Positions 37,601 through 43,735 are shown, numbered from the stretch's first letter. The stretch: 64,000 nt of DNA from Mycolicibacterium peregrinum (GCF_001665785.1 NZ_LZSO01000049.1:1-64000); one strand, 5' to 3'. The notes: generated by a model from the sequence alone, not told the origin. A program made the numbers and translations.

Positions 37601-40600
37601 ATCACACCTACTTCCTGAACACGGAGGCGACGACAAACCTCGGACGTGTCGCGGCCGGGCGTACGGACGTCGTCACCGCTGAGCAACACCGCTTCGAGCT
37701 GGGCCGGAGTCGGCACGGGCCGGTGCTGCGCACGGTCGAACCCGCCGGAGACCGGGTGGGGGGCCGGCGATTCTGGAATGTGCTGTGGCGTCGACCGCCC
37801 AATTGTGCGGTCACCGTCACCGAAGAGTTGTCCTCATTGTTCGAGGGCCGCAAGTTCGGTCTGGACGTCAGGCCGTCACGGCGCGGGGTGCCCGCGCGGG
37901 CGCCGTTCCAGGCGGTCGGATCCGATGCCCGGTTCGCGACGTATGACGAGGTCGAAGCGACACTGCTGGGCGACCCGTCGCTGCGGGTGGCCGTACTGAC
38001 CTCGCAGTGGGCCGGCGGGCCACAGGGTGGTCACGCCTACCTGGCCGTCAAGGTCGACGATGAGGTGCGGCTGTACGACCCGCACACCCGGAAGTACTCG
38101 CCGTGGCCCCCGCACTGGGGTCAGCACGCGGTGACCCAGACAGCGGTCGGCTACCTGCAGACCAACGGCGATCCGGTCGGACCGATGACCGTGGACGTGC
38201 CGCTGCAGCTCGATGCCGCCGATGCGGTCGGCAATGTGCAAGGCCCGCAGACAGATCCGGACTTCGCCCAGCGGCAGGCCGAGTATCGCGCCCAAGATCC
38301 GGCCACCCGGCTCGTCGACACCCGCTACGCCGAACCGTTGGGCGATGTTGTTGACAACGCATCTGATCATGCCCGGGTTCGCCAGCTCGCCCGAGACCTG
38401 TCCGGAAGGTACGGGCCGTACCGGATTCATTTCCGCGCCGAGAACCTGCCCGGCGACGTCATGCTGACCGGCGATATCTTCCACGGCGAGCACAAGATCG
38501 GGACCATCCAGCGGTCGTTCGACAGGGACGGTGCGGGCAACCTCGTCGCTTACCACACCGGCCTTGTCATCGATGAGAAGCTGCCCGACGGCACGCCGTT
38601 GCGCGGCAAAGGGTTCTCCAAGGCCGTCACCCACGAGCTGGAACGCTTGTATGTGCGCTCGGGCTTCGATCACATCCAACTCACGACGCATGACAAGGGC
38701 AGCTTCGCCTTCGCTCGACGCGGTTACGCCTGGGATCCCAGGCCCGCCCAGCTGCAGCAATCGCTCGAGCGGGTGAAGCAGTCGGCCCTCAGGCTACGTG
38801 AGAATGTCGGCGACGAAGCCAGGGATCGTCTGAATCAGCTTGTTTCACAGTTGGATCCGAGTAATCCGCGCCTGCCGGAACCCATCGACCTGGCCAACCT
38901 GGCCACCCGTGAGGACCCGGATCTGGGCCAGCGGCTGCTGGATGGCGCTGCCGGGAAGCACAGCAACGGCGTGCACTACGTCAAGTACCTCGATCCGGCC
39001 TCGGTTGCTCCGGCCCCCACCGGCCTGAAGGGGTGGGTGAAGAACCTGTTGGGGCGGGGGAACGCTCCGTCCGCGGCCCTCGACAACTGCGCGTACGGCG
39101 TGGCCGGCGAATTGTCGCGGATCTATCCTGGACACTTCACCGTGCCCATCGCTCCGTCGAGGACAGGTGTGCCGGCTTGGGCGCTGTTCGAGGCGGCGCA
39201 GTCCCGCTCCGAATTCGCGACACATGACGACATCGAAGCGGAACTGTCGGGCAGGCCGGCCGGATCGTCGGCAATTGTGGTGTCGCGCTGGGCATCCGAC
39301 GGGCCCCAGCGGGAGGCCCACGCCTACCTCGCCGTCACCGACGGCCGACAGGTGCAGCTCTACGACCCGCGTACCAGGCAGTACTCGCCCTGGCCGCCGG
39401 AGTGGGTCGACGCGGTGGACCGCACTGGCGTCGGCTACCTCGACGAGAATGGCGAGGCGATACGACCTTTGCACGATGTTCCGTTGCAGCTCGGTATGCA
39501 GGCCGCCGATTCCGTCGGGGATGTGAAGGGCCATCCCGAGCCAGGTCCTGGCGGGTTCGACAGCGATCCGATCCGAGTCCTCGGCCTGCCCGACCACGCC
39601 TCCGGCACGCTGTCGGAGGGCGAGTCCATCGCCGCGTTCAGCCACGGCGAAGCACGGATGCGCGAGCTCAACGATCAACTGGCCGAAGCCGGCGTCAGCA
39701 CCGAGGAACGCGCGCGCCGGCTGTCGGAACTTCGGAACTCGTTGCGCGCCTGGGCCTATGACCTGATGAGCAATCGGGAGGCCGCGGAGTTCCTGGCCCG
39801 CGCCACGGTCAACCCCACCTTCGAGGATCTGGTCGCCCGCAACGCCGAACGCGGCCTGACCGGCGACGCGATCTTCGAGGCGATCATCGACAGCTCGACG
39901 CACAGCCGCCTGGCTCCCGGCAGCCTGACCGACATCGAAACCGGTGCGGTGTACTCGCAGTTCGAGCTCGGACTGCGCTCGCTCAACGAGCAGCTGGTCC
40001 GCGACGGCGTCAGCGCCGAAGACCGGGCCAGGCAGCTGTCCGGGTTGCGCAGCTCGTTGCGGTCCTGGACCCGGGAACTGATGGAGAACCGTGCGGCGGC
40101 GGACTGGATGGCGGCCAACGAGAGCAACCCCAGCTTCGAAGACCTCGTCGCCCGGTACGAACGCAAGGGGCTCACCGGTGACGACGTGTACAACGCCATC
40201 ATCGACGCCGCCACCCACAGTCACTACTCGGCGGGGACGCTGACCAACGAGGAGACCCGTACCGTCTACACCAACTACGAGCTGCGGATGCGGGAACTGA
40301 GGGACCAACTTCTGCGCGACGGCGTGAGCGTCGAGGAACGCGCCAGGACCATGTACGGGATGCGGGCGACCATCCGCAGCTGGACCCGGTCCCTGATGGC
40401 AGACCGAGCCACCGCTGACTGGCTGAACGAGAACGAACAGAACCCGACGTTCGAGGATCTCGTGGAGCGAAACCGGGCGAAAGGCTGCGTCGGTGACGAG
40501 ATCTATGAGGCCATCATTGCCAGCTCCACGCGCAGCCGTGGCAGTGTGAACGAAGAGCTCGGCATCGATCCGGAGAACCCGCCCGATCTGCCGCGGATGA

Positions 40601-40656
40601 GAGGGCCCGACGACGGCGGCCCGCAAGATCAGGACCAGGAAGGTGACACGCCATGA
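25678..40656 (+). CDS. Giant 4992-residue CpnT-like multidomain effector
   Basis: The intact 14,979-bp reading frame has these domains. Residues 1-300: CpnT-type WXG100-like N-domain, paralogous to the protein at 42792. 300-635: Asp/Pro/Thr-rich linker. About 640-770: papain-like (Tox-PL-type) domain 1. 800-2990: five DUF1023-type alpha/beta-hydrolase modules. About 3010-3160: papain-like 2. 3160-3345: truncated hydrolase 6. 3347-3580: GDPD phosphodiesterase (AHRGAS, His3350; ECDV; LIHDKTVDRT). 3600-4030: hydrolase 7. About 4040-4180: papain-like 3. 4205-4360: GNAT-like segment (RGKGFSKAV...FARRGYAW). About 4470-4610: papain-like 4. 4655-4960: three 105-residue repeats. Hydrolase nucleophiles are Ser1418, Ser1871, Ser2353, Ser2810 and Ser3869. 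Papain-like triads are Cys3013/His3088/Asp3103, Cys4043/His4119/Asp4134 and Cys4471/His4548/Asp4563. GTG 25678 aligns with the paralogue's start. No signal peptide is seen, so export through the linked ESX system is inferred. Confidence 0.85.
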   Translation: MDIQIPPELQWVSYLAGGEWPQGSETRTRRIGEHYQAAAEALQDLIPDLNRVRGETMSVLTGDTAEAADRQFAMLFDGDYTVDKLAQGIAGMGEGATNFSSEIEYSKLSIIVGLALAAAEISYSLAMAGPTYGASTAAIPVIETTTIAWIRALVMWAIRRLGEKMAELLTKTMMKRLLHETIQESVEELGQGLLQEGIVQGIQANNGHAAYRWDRFQQTAISSVVGGGAGGATAVPVAHGLGPARNRFMAGTKGATTMFTAGVSGNVAGTLAVGGEFDTISILASSTSTSIGGLKGIGGGHTPQQNNQANPGGGPPRPDAPNVGLRGENPDGELDTGRQDSDDDGETDTNRTTQNDSTGQSAAPAKSSPGRAGAGQTNNTTPQSDSKSASRNSEQHGAADKSTAQDIDESPDHADAETDVKHESDDAPADPPSVAPDERHSVAPDEQHSSQDEPAHTAALSPDQDVASPAAHVATTDVPQAAVTAEPVSVDTGQVDTGQVDTGPTDVTQAPSDPAPQTSAPDAPGQQQAPAVGAPAQPSSTSTTSQVPTSQPAVTTTPTTTPDQNAKPTAAKPDSKSVSTSATTRQEAPTARPAGPESQVAVPAAQVQDTAQATNQSAAQDTGGPPQGDQSDPPHSGQNCLLDAADDLSRHFGKQYQVTGEPTSTGMPARALYQAVGSRADFATYSQIEARLRGMAPGSAAVITSAWAGEGQRQGGHAYVAVYDGKDVYLLHRGERKGWPPSWGQHAVSTTAVGFLDSEGAAVDKLGLRPDDLDAAIAVGDVQGTPDQTPGEQWQGVTRQSDLADQALAKRDGELRNPLGLMESADARARANAAWWAGLSGEEQRALIDVHPQQISNAEGVSPKARHEANTKLLGNQRDQLKSWRDSGHRLTRAQSKTLARLERIQSSLAQAQTQAQAAGIDGPLLLAFDASEFGGHGRAVISFGADPYQADSVSWHVPGQGVTIDRIGVTMGDAISHLQAAQQANSTQTAAAIAWLGYDTPSGWNRWRAAGHQLAREGGAILYSDIRAFNAARDTLAADGGHFSENHIFAQDYGTTAVSYAGRDGRLAHDIRAITFTDSPGTGPVRHAAEFGLDAGNVRVASTARELPAALHGRTPIVEVNLGADPTTEAFGASSETDPPAQTDTPADPPEHTTVEPTTREMANNALAQRDPAVDIDEVVNPLGKADDAVTRAEANARWWAGLSEEQREALINTYPRQIGNSEGIAPKDRNQANRLAMERARDFVQNKINRGEKPTKREFNLLRRMNNLRNALATMESEAAAAGIDPPLVLAFDSPAFGGDGRAVVSFGADPYLADSVSWLIPGFATTIDKLEGNMRNALNHLQSTQHEDPNLAAASIAWIGYDAPNDAAIPRVAASGLARKGGEILYSDIRAFNAARNITAGDGSTFRNNHIFAHSYGSTTASYAGKGRRLAEDISTVTLLGSPGAGPIRHAQGFGIGAQNVFVASSSLDPVTGLGGRTPGQNGRFLGRGLGVDPAMKDFGAVRITAQFPDSMNDLSAVGTHRSYYRYIENPDGSRVRTESSANFGRIAAGRGQEVHPEEHRTVRDGRTVEPAAGRALRLDSDTDTEQPRELRRWNPRWHPGETSRATNPLVADALRQRNPQVSIDELTTPLGDEPQAAARARANAEWWSGLSDDHQQALLNAHPFQIGNAEGIPADARNDANRRVLQRYLDRAADIQALIDAGTKPDDTQLDFLLRVKKLENALDRADIAARQAGVGEPLILAFDPPAFGGDGRVLVSFGVDPYQADSVSWYVPGLGAQVDKLDYIMHCALNILQSTRAGDQSISAASIAWLGYDAPNGSATLKVGSTDLAEAGGDILHADISAFNAARDAMAGDGRHFKGNHLFGHSYGSTTTSFAGRDGRLAGHIESVTLMGSPGAGPLNHASDFGIRTDRVFVGSSSRDFVTGLGGRTSDSHGRLGRGLGTDPAMDTFGAQRIRAEFPASMDRKDTTATHNAYFDFQETDGPGTRQWLVTPSRATPSESLANLGRIASGNFDGLRFEEHRTVAERPGRLFGTRSETVEPAATRSGSQRRNWWNPRWRASDIDIDIDPQQMVSEPNWSAIEDGSQTRREVLAAADRLLQRRIPPVAIDGIVNPLNRADVARARAEANARWWSSLDPDQRATLIDAYPARIGNAEGIPPTDRDTANRLAIQRFQNHVQSMIDRGIRPSDNELKNLLRVNRLDAGLQQMGREAAEFGLDAPLVLAFDPPAFGGDGRAIVSFGADPYTAESVSWLVPGFATTIDKLEGNMRNALNHVQSTMHEDPTLAATSIAWIGYDAPNGMASGRVLSPKLAQDGAKILYSDIQAFNAARNIVAGDGSKFTGNHVFGHSYGSTTVSYAGQSGQLAKHVRTITLMGSPGAGPMRHASQFGLEPGNVFVASSSLDPVTGFGGRVPGQDGRFAGRGLGMDPAVDTFGAVRVTSEFPSSMNTVGTVGTHKSYHHNVIQGDGTPVRSESLANTGRIAAGRTDETDGLDREKHRRVVDGRTVDPAEGRALRLDGGAHADRDGPRRPWNPRWRPGEAAPTDVQVVADEILHQRDPRMSAADMVHPLGTGPEAVALARQNAAWWAGLEEAQRQILVQAYPQEIGNAEGIPSAVRDHANREVLRQHAREAAEVQAKIEAGQKPTPKEEAFLVRINRLETALQRADDASQAAGEGRPLLLALDIGAFGGDGRALVSFGADPYTADSVSWYVPGLGSQLDKLDYIMHCALNIQQSVHAENPSLSSASIAWLGYDAPNGSASARVAGTTLAQRGGEMLYTDVSTFTAVRDAFAGDGSHFTANHIFGHSYGSTTTSYAGVDGRLAPHVTTVTLVGSPGTGSLQHAGDFGLDEGRVFVVSSSRDFVTGLGGRTPGSMGRFWTGLGTDPAMDTFGARRVSGEFPASMDRKDTLTTHNAYFDFLETDGPGTRQWLVTPSHAVRTESLTNIGRIAAGNYDDAHTEQHRTVDGNRSRTIEPAAARPVMRLDDDPGAFHPTDTHQRNRIPRWARGGDCAQILTQEVSARTGRNVQIDVAPSRRGTPARAMFKAFGSGAHFATYTDIERELLSRPSGTMAVIASRWSGGQPVGHAYLAVNIDDQVYLFDPHTRQYSGWPPHWGQDAVAQTAVGYLDKNGVPLERGRWHNQFAAAAIGRVQGLPDGLAHGNVDNRTAVDRDIANRDALQHYRDRADHIRTKLDQFGTTTREERAFLERIDRLDLAVRKADADAARAGLDAPLVLALDTSAFNGGGHAVISFGADPFHASSVTWQTARGSIEQLGTVTARALDGLQGSPGSASIAWVGDTAALHRQLADFHATRLALGEPGPFTGNQVVTQSDSRGPDERPKSQVVAHRGASHDFPEQTRAAYTEALRQGADALECDVRLTKDGELVLIHDKTVDRTSNGTGRVGDMTLAELQALDFDGHGILTLDEFIQLAQDTEQPVTLFIETKHPAQQGLKIEREVVAALERHGLTNPGPDQSVKAAVISFYPDALVRVRMTAPNVPTVLLGPSARYLAGVVGATAIGPSIETLRNNPELVGAAAARGLATYCWTVNNEADVQFARDLGVDWVATDHPGRTGTLVGDPASQQHSGPVPDTVSTSETVDRQTLQQKADGSLARRIPPVRPDELRNPRGPAEEASARAANNARWWSGLNEEQRNDLIAAYPEHIGNAEGIEAADRNRANRAVLQQMRNQADAAQSKVDRGERSTRAERKLLRRVDKLDLAIRKADGDAVRAGLQPPMLLALDVSEFGGDGRAVLSYGADPYTAESVSWHVPGVASTVDSMLGFNATSALHHLQAVQQLNPGVSAASIAWIGYDAPSGWSIARAAGHGMARTGGDNLYSDIRAFNAARDALAGDGSHFAGNHVFGYSYGSTTTGYAGRNGRFAGHVRTVSLVGSPGAGPVRTAGEFGIGAENVFAASSSRDVVTALGGRTAGSNGRILGIGLGTDPAMDSFGAVRVTAEPVASMNRPLTGGTHHTYFLNTEATTNLGRVAAGRTDVVTAEQHRFELGRSRHGPVLRTVEPAGDRVGGRRFWNVLWRRPPNCAVTVTEELSSLFEGRKFGLDVRPSRRGVPARAPFQAVGSDARFATYDEVEATLLGDPSLRVAVLTSQWAGGPQGGHAYLAVKVDDEVRLYDPHTRKYSPWPPHWGQHAVTQTAVGYLQTNGDPVGPMTVDVPLQLDAADAVGNVQGPQTDPDFAQRQAEYRAQDPATRLVDTRYAEPLGDVVDNASDHARVRQLARDLSGRYGPYRIHFRAENLPGDVMLTGDIFHGEHKIGTIQRSFDRDGAGNLVAYHTGLVIDEKLPDGTPLRGKGFSKAVTHELERLYVRSGFDHIQLTTHDKGSFAFARRGYAWDPRPAQLQQSLERVKQSALRLRENVGDEARDRLNQLVSQLDPSNPRLPEPIDLANLATREDPDLGQRLLDGAAGKHSNGVHYVKYLDPASVAPAPTGLKGWVKNLLGRGNAPSAALDNCAYGVAGELSRIYPGHFTVPIAPSRTGVPAWALFEAAQSRSEFATHDDIEAELSGRPAGSSAIVVSRWASDGPQREAHAYLAVTDGRQVQLYDPRTRQYSPWPPEWVDAVDRTGVGYLDENGEAIRPLHDVPLQLGMQAADSVGDVKGHPEPGPGGFDSDPIRVLGLPDHASGTLSEGESIAAFSHGEARMRELNDQLAEAGVSTEERARRLSELRNSLRAWAYDLMSNREAAEFLARATVNPTFEDLVARNAERGLTGDAIFEAIIDSSTHSRLAPGSLTDIETGAVYSQFELGLRSLNEQLVRDGVSAEDRARQLSGLRSSLRSWTRELMENRAAADWMAANESNPSFEDLVARYERKGLTGDDVYNAIIDAATHSHYSAGTLTNEETRTVYTNYELRMRELRDQLLRDGVSVEERARTMYGMRATIRSWTRSLMADRATADWLNENEQNPTFEDLVERNRAKGCVGDEIYEAIIASSTRSRGSVNEELGIDPENPPDLPRMRGPDDGGPQDQDQEGDTP
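29155..34640 (+). repeat. Four tandem alpha/beta-hydrolase modules in ABAB order
   Basis: Modules 2-5 of the giant gene each encode WxGYDAP, GHSYGST (AHSYGST in module 2) and GSPG(A/T)G. Modules 2 and 4 share the variant TTIDKLEGNMRNALNH, whereas modules 3 and 5 share DKLDYIMHCALNI and ATHNAYFDF-type ends. The nucleophile codons lie at 29929, 31288, 32734 and 34105. The distance from module 2 to 4 is 2805 bp and from 3 to 5 is 2817 bp. This fits duplication of a two-module unit of about 2.81 kb. Confidence 0.8.
39640..40560 (+). repeat. Three tandem 315-bp (105-residue) C-terminal repeats
   Basis: The giant gene ends with three helical repeats in exact 315-bp register: matching codons begin at 39661, 39976 and 40291. 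Each unit carries ERARxLxxLRxxLRxW, an NPxFEDLVxR motif, GLTGDxIxxAII and (S/A)(S/T)THS-like ends. Copies differ by scattered substitutions and have no indels. I do not recognise the family. An adaptor, a binding platform or a novel toxin tip are all possible. Confidence 0.85.
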
Positions 40657-40910
40657 GCAGCGAGCAGCCCACGCCGTTGCGCTACGACCAGTCCGGGTTG
40701 CGTGGTAAGCGCGCGCACGTGCTCGTCGACGAACCCACCGACGAGATCGACTGGCCGGCGAACCTGCCCGATGGCATCAAAACCGTTGTCATCGTGGACG
40801 ACACCCCGAACCCGCACCACACGTTGCGGGTGCATCCGGTCGACGATCCCGATCGGGTCGCCCTCGTGGTGTTCGACCAGCTGGCCTTGTACCAGGACGG
40901 TGGGGAGTAG
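40653..40910 (+). CDS. Small hypothetical protein downstream of the giant effector
   Basis: The 85-residue acidic protein has no signal peptide or membrane segment. Its ATG overlaps the giant gene's stop (ATGA) after AGGAAGG, so translation is coupled. The pattern of alternating hydrophobic residues (GIKTVVIVDD, RVALVVFDQLALY) suggests a small beta-rich fold. The family is not recognised. Position directly after a polymorphic effector makes it an immunity or accessory candidate. Confidence 0.6.
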   Translation: MSSEQPTPLRYDQSGLRGKRAHVLVDEPTDEIDWPANLPDGIKTVVIVDDTPNPHHTLRVHPVDDPDRVALVVFDQLALYQDGGE

Positions 40911-40912
40911 GC

Positions 40913-41149
40913 ATGGACCCACGAAGAATCGAGCTCAACCGCAGGCACAGCCGAGAGATGAGTGCGCTGTTCGCACAATTCCACGACGCTCATCCGGATA
41001 TCGAATCCGAGGTCGACGATGCCCAGATGACTCCGGAGCAGGATGCCGAGTGGACGGCATTCAGCGCGGCCCTGCTGGCCAGACACCAGGCCGAACGCGC
41101 TGCACTCGCCGATGTGATCGAAGCCGAGCAGAAGAACACGGAAAGGTAG
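40913..41149 (+). CDS. Small helical hypothetical protein
   Basis: This 78-residue protein is rich in Glu, Arg and Ala and almost wholly helical by composition (RIELNRRHSREMSALFAQF; ALLARHQAERAALADVIEAE). It begins 2 bp after the preceding stop, with GGGGAG as ribosome site. The family is not recognised. It may be a coiled-coil partner of the flanking products. Confidence 0.55.
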   Translation: MDPRRIELNRRHSREMSALFAQFHDAHPDIESEVDDAQMTPEQDAEWTAFSAALLARHQAERAALADVIEAEQKNTER

Positions 41150-41154
41150 ACGCG

Positions 41155-42675
41155 ATGGAAGCGACGCAGGCGATCTCGTTGGTCGCAGACTGGATCAGGT
41201 CGCGAGGGCTCGACTATCCGACCGAAGGTCTGGCGGCCGATCGCTTCGACCGAGGCTGGAGCGTGTACGCACCGGTCGAGGTCGACGACAGCGATCCGAT
41301 GGCGTTCCTGGACATCCCGGTCGGGCGGTCGATCTTCCTGGTGGGCGACTCCGGGCGCATCGAAGAGGTGTCGTCGTCGATCCCGCCGCAGCAGGCGCGC
41401 GAGGCGTTCAGCGCTCAGGAACCCGTGGCCAAGTCCAACGGTGCGGCCTCCGACGAAGCGGCATTCATGACCGAGTTCGAGCGGCAGTTCCGGCTCGCCG
41501 CCGCCGACGACCCGGACGTGATCGCCGACTTCACGATCGTCGACGAACCGCCCGCACCGATCGGCGACGCACCGGCCAGTGCGGACGTCGCGACGGCCGA
41601 GGAAGCATCCCGCCTCATCGACGCGATAGTGCAGCAGCTGGCCCAGCTTGGACCAGCAGGCTGGGAGGAGTTCTCCGCGGTATTCGCCTTCACTGTCACC
41701 TCCCAGATCGCCCAACTGCAGTTCTGGGCCCAGGACCGCACGGGCCTGGTCCCGGTGCCGCAGTCGATCGCCGACCTGGTGCGCGAACAACGAGAGGTCT
41801 CGGCCCGCATGAGCGCCGGGCCGTGGTGGCGCCTGCTGCTGAACGTCACCAACACCGGTCAGGCGACGGTCGACTACGACTACGGCGACGAGCCGTTCCC
41901 GGACGACCAGCTTGTTGCGGCAGAGCACTACCGCAACGACCTCGACACCTATCCGCGCACGCAGGTGCCGGTGTGGCTGGCCGGCTACACCGCCGGGCCC
42001 GATGCGCAGGGGCGCGACGCCGCCCGGGCAGCGGAGTCGGCCCGGGCCGACGAGGCGGCAGGGCGCGGCGCCGTCGTCACCGACCAGATCCCGCCGCTTC
42101 CCGACCTGCTGGCGCGGTGGGCGGTGTTGTCGGCCGCCCACGTCGGAATCGGGTCGGGGTGGGGCCCCCGTATCTATCCGGGGTATGCCTGGTTCGAGAG
42201 CGATGCCCGCAGCGGATCGACGCTGTTCCTGCTGCCCGGTGACCGCGCGGTGCTCTCCGGGGGTAAATGGAATTCCGGGTTGCTCGAGGCTGCCTACAAC
42301 GGCGGTGGTCCGCTCCCCGATCTCTACGGCGGAGCCCCGGCATGGGTCAACGACTCCGTGTTGAACACCCGAAATCGCAACGGACTGCTGAGTTTCTGCT
42401 TCTGGTGGGCGGACGGTCAGTGGCATCGCGGCGCCACCGACACCTCCGGCGAACTGGACGTACCCGTTCCGGCAGTGTGGACACCGGACGCCACCGTCGC
42501 CGCCATGGTCACTCAGACCGGGGCGGACACGCTCGATCGGTGCCGGGCCCTCCTGGAGGTCGCCACCGAGGGCACCGCCACGGTCGACGACGTGGCGGTA
42601 GTGTTCGACGACCACCCCGACGCACAGGTGTACGCCGCGGCCAACCAGCTGAGCTTGGCGGGTCTGCTGACCTAG
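41155..42675 (+). CDS. Putative multidomain immunity protein
   Basis: The 506-residue cytoplasmic-type protein has no signal peptide or membrane segment. The first 80 residues resemble the YrhB/Imm35 pattern (AISLVADWIRSRG, then RGWSVYAP, then FLVGDSGRIEEVSSS). The middle has LGPAGWEEFSAVFAF, ARMSAGPWWRL, VDYDYGDEPFPDDQ and DLDTYPRTQVPVWL. These motifs are like those of polymorphic-toxin immunity families of the GW...DYDxxP...YPR...W type. The C-terminal part (WNSGLLEAAYNGGGPLPDLYGG, FCFWWADGQWHRG) is unplaced. Several domains fused in one protein would suit an effector with several catalytic domains. The assignment is by pattern and position only. Confidence 0.5.
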   Translation: MEATQAISLVADWIRSRGLDYPTEGLAADRFDRGWSVYAPVEVDDSDPMAFLDIPVGRSIFLVGDSGRIEEVSSSIPPQQAREAFSAQEPVAKSNGAASDEAAFMTEFERQFRLAAADDPDVIADFTIVDEPPAPIGDAPASADVATAEEASRLIDAIVQQLAQLGPAGWEEFSAVFAFTVTSQIAQLQFWAQDRTGLVPVPQSIADLVREQREVSARMSAGPWWRLLLNVTNTGQATVDYDYGDEPFPDDQLVAAEHYRNDLDTYPRTQVPVWLAGYTAGPDAQGRDAARAAESARADEAAGRGAVVTDQIPPLPDLLARWAVLSAAHVGIGSGWGPRIYPGYAWFESDARSGSTLFLLPGDRAVLSGGKWNSGLLEAAYNGGGPLPDLYGGAPAWVNDSVLNTRNRNGLLSFCFWWADGQWHRGATDTSGELDVPVPAVWTPDATVAAMVTQTGADTLDRCRALLEVATEGTATVDDVAVVFDDHPDAQVYAAANQLSLAGLLT

Positions 42676-42791
42676 AACTGGCGGGTAGCTGAACTCTCGG
42701 CGAACAAGGCCGTCTGACATGGCGGTCTGCGGTATCGCGCAATAACGTGAATTGCGATGCTGCACGGAACTTTTCGCCGACGGGGGATCGG

Positions 42792-43733
42792 ATGACCCTG
42801 CAGATTCCCGGTCCGCTGCAATGGGTGTCCTACCTGGTCGGCTCGCAATGGCCCAAGGGTGACGAAGACGCCATGTACCGGATCGGCGGTGAATGGGGTA
42901 ACCGCGCCGAACAATTGAGAGAGCTGATACCCGAACTGAACCGGATGCGGGCCAGCACCAGTGCAGTCCTGCAGGGTGTGACCGCCGGGGCAGCAGACAA
43001 GCAGTTCGCGTTGCTGTTCGACGGCGACGCCACGGTCGACAAGCTCGCCGAGGCGATGGCGGCGCTGGGTGAGCTCGCCGAGAGCACCGGCAAGAACATC
43101 GAATACACGAAGCTGCAGATCCTGACTTCGCTGGCGATCGCGGCGTTCGAGATCTCCTGGGCGATGGCGCAGACGTCGGTGACGTTCGGCGCATCGGCAG
43201 CCCAGATACCCATCATCGAGGAGACGACCTCCGCTGCCATTCAGCGGATGGTGTCGGTGGCGCTCAAAGACCTCATGACCGACCTGGGCAAGGCGATGAC
43301 CAAGACCACGGTGCACCGGATCATCAAGAAGTCCGGCGTCGAGGCGGCTGAGGCTCTCGGGCAGGAACTGTTCATCCAGAACGTCCAGCAGTCCAAGGGA
43401 CATCAGAACGGATTCGACTGGAACCGGCTGGGAACCGTCGCGCTGGCCAACTCCGTCGGCGGCGCCACGCAGGGCACGGTCAGCATCTACGGCCAGCGCG
43501 TACTGGGTAATTCGGGGGTCAAGGGTGCGGCCGTCGGATACGTCGCGGGTATGTCCAAGAAGGTGACCGGAGCACTGGCCACCGGCAGCGAGATCGACCC
43601 TGTTTCCGTCCTCGGCTCGGTGCCCACTGCGGTCACCGGCGGGGTGCGGGGCCGAGCTGCGGCACACAGCTCCAAGGCCTCCACTCCGGATGGGGGCGGC
43701 GCCTCGGCGGCCAGTGGGGGAGACGGGGACTAG
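42792..43733 (+). CDS. Stand-alone CpnT-type N-terminal domain protein
   Basis: The 313-residue protein is paralogous to residues 1-300 of the giant effector (same PLQWVSYLVGS, LRELIPELNRMRA, FALLFDGDATVDKLAE and IEYTKLQIL blocks). It stops soon after the domain with a Gly/Ser/Asp tail and carries no toxin. ATG 42792 is chosen, as it aligns with the giant protein's start and follows GGGGGATCGG. It may be a truncated effector, a carrier subunit that works with other domains, or a decoy. It opens the second module, with YbaB-like and WXG100-like genes following. Confidence 0.75.
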   Translation: MTLQIPGPLQWVSYLVGSQWPKGDEDAMYRIGGEWGNRAEQLRELIPELNRMRASTSAVLQGVTAGAADKQFALLFDGDATVDKLAEAMAALGELAESTGKNIEYTKLQILTSLAIAAFEISWAMAQTSVTFGASAAQIPIIEETTSAAIQRMVSVALKDLMTDLGKAMTKTTVHRIIKKSGVEAAEALGQELFIQNVQQSKGHQNGFDWNRLGTVALANSVGGATQGTVSIYGQRVLGNSGVKGAAVGYVAGMSKKVTGALATGSEIDPVSVLGSVPTAVTGGVRGRAAAHSSKASTPDGGGASAASGGDGD

Positions 43734-43735
43734 CC

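Noticed and set aside
38845..40626. 593-codon open frame antisense to the effector C-terminus
   Set aside because: The three repeats and papain-like domain 4 lie on the plus strand in the same place. The antisense sequence has no domain.
42792..43733. Calling the short CpnT-like gene a pseudogene
   Set aside because: The frame is intact, ends with a normal stop, has a ribosome site and is tightly coupled to its neighbours. There is no remnant of a toxin after the stop.
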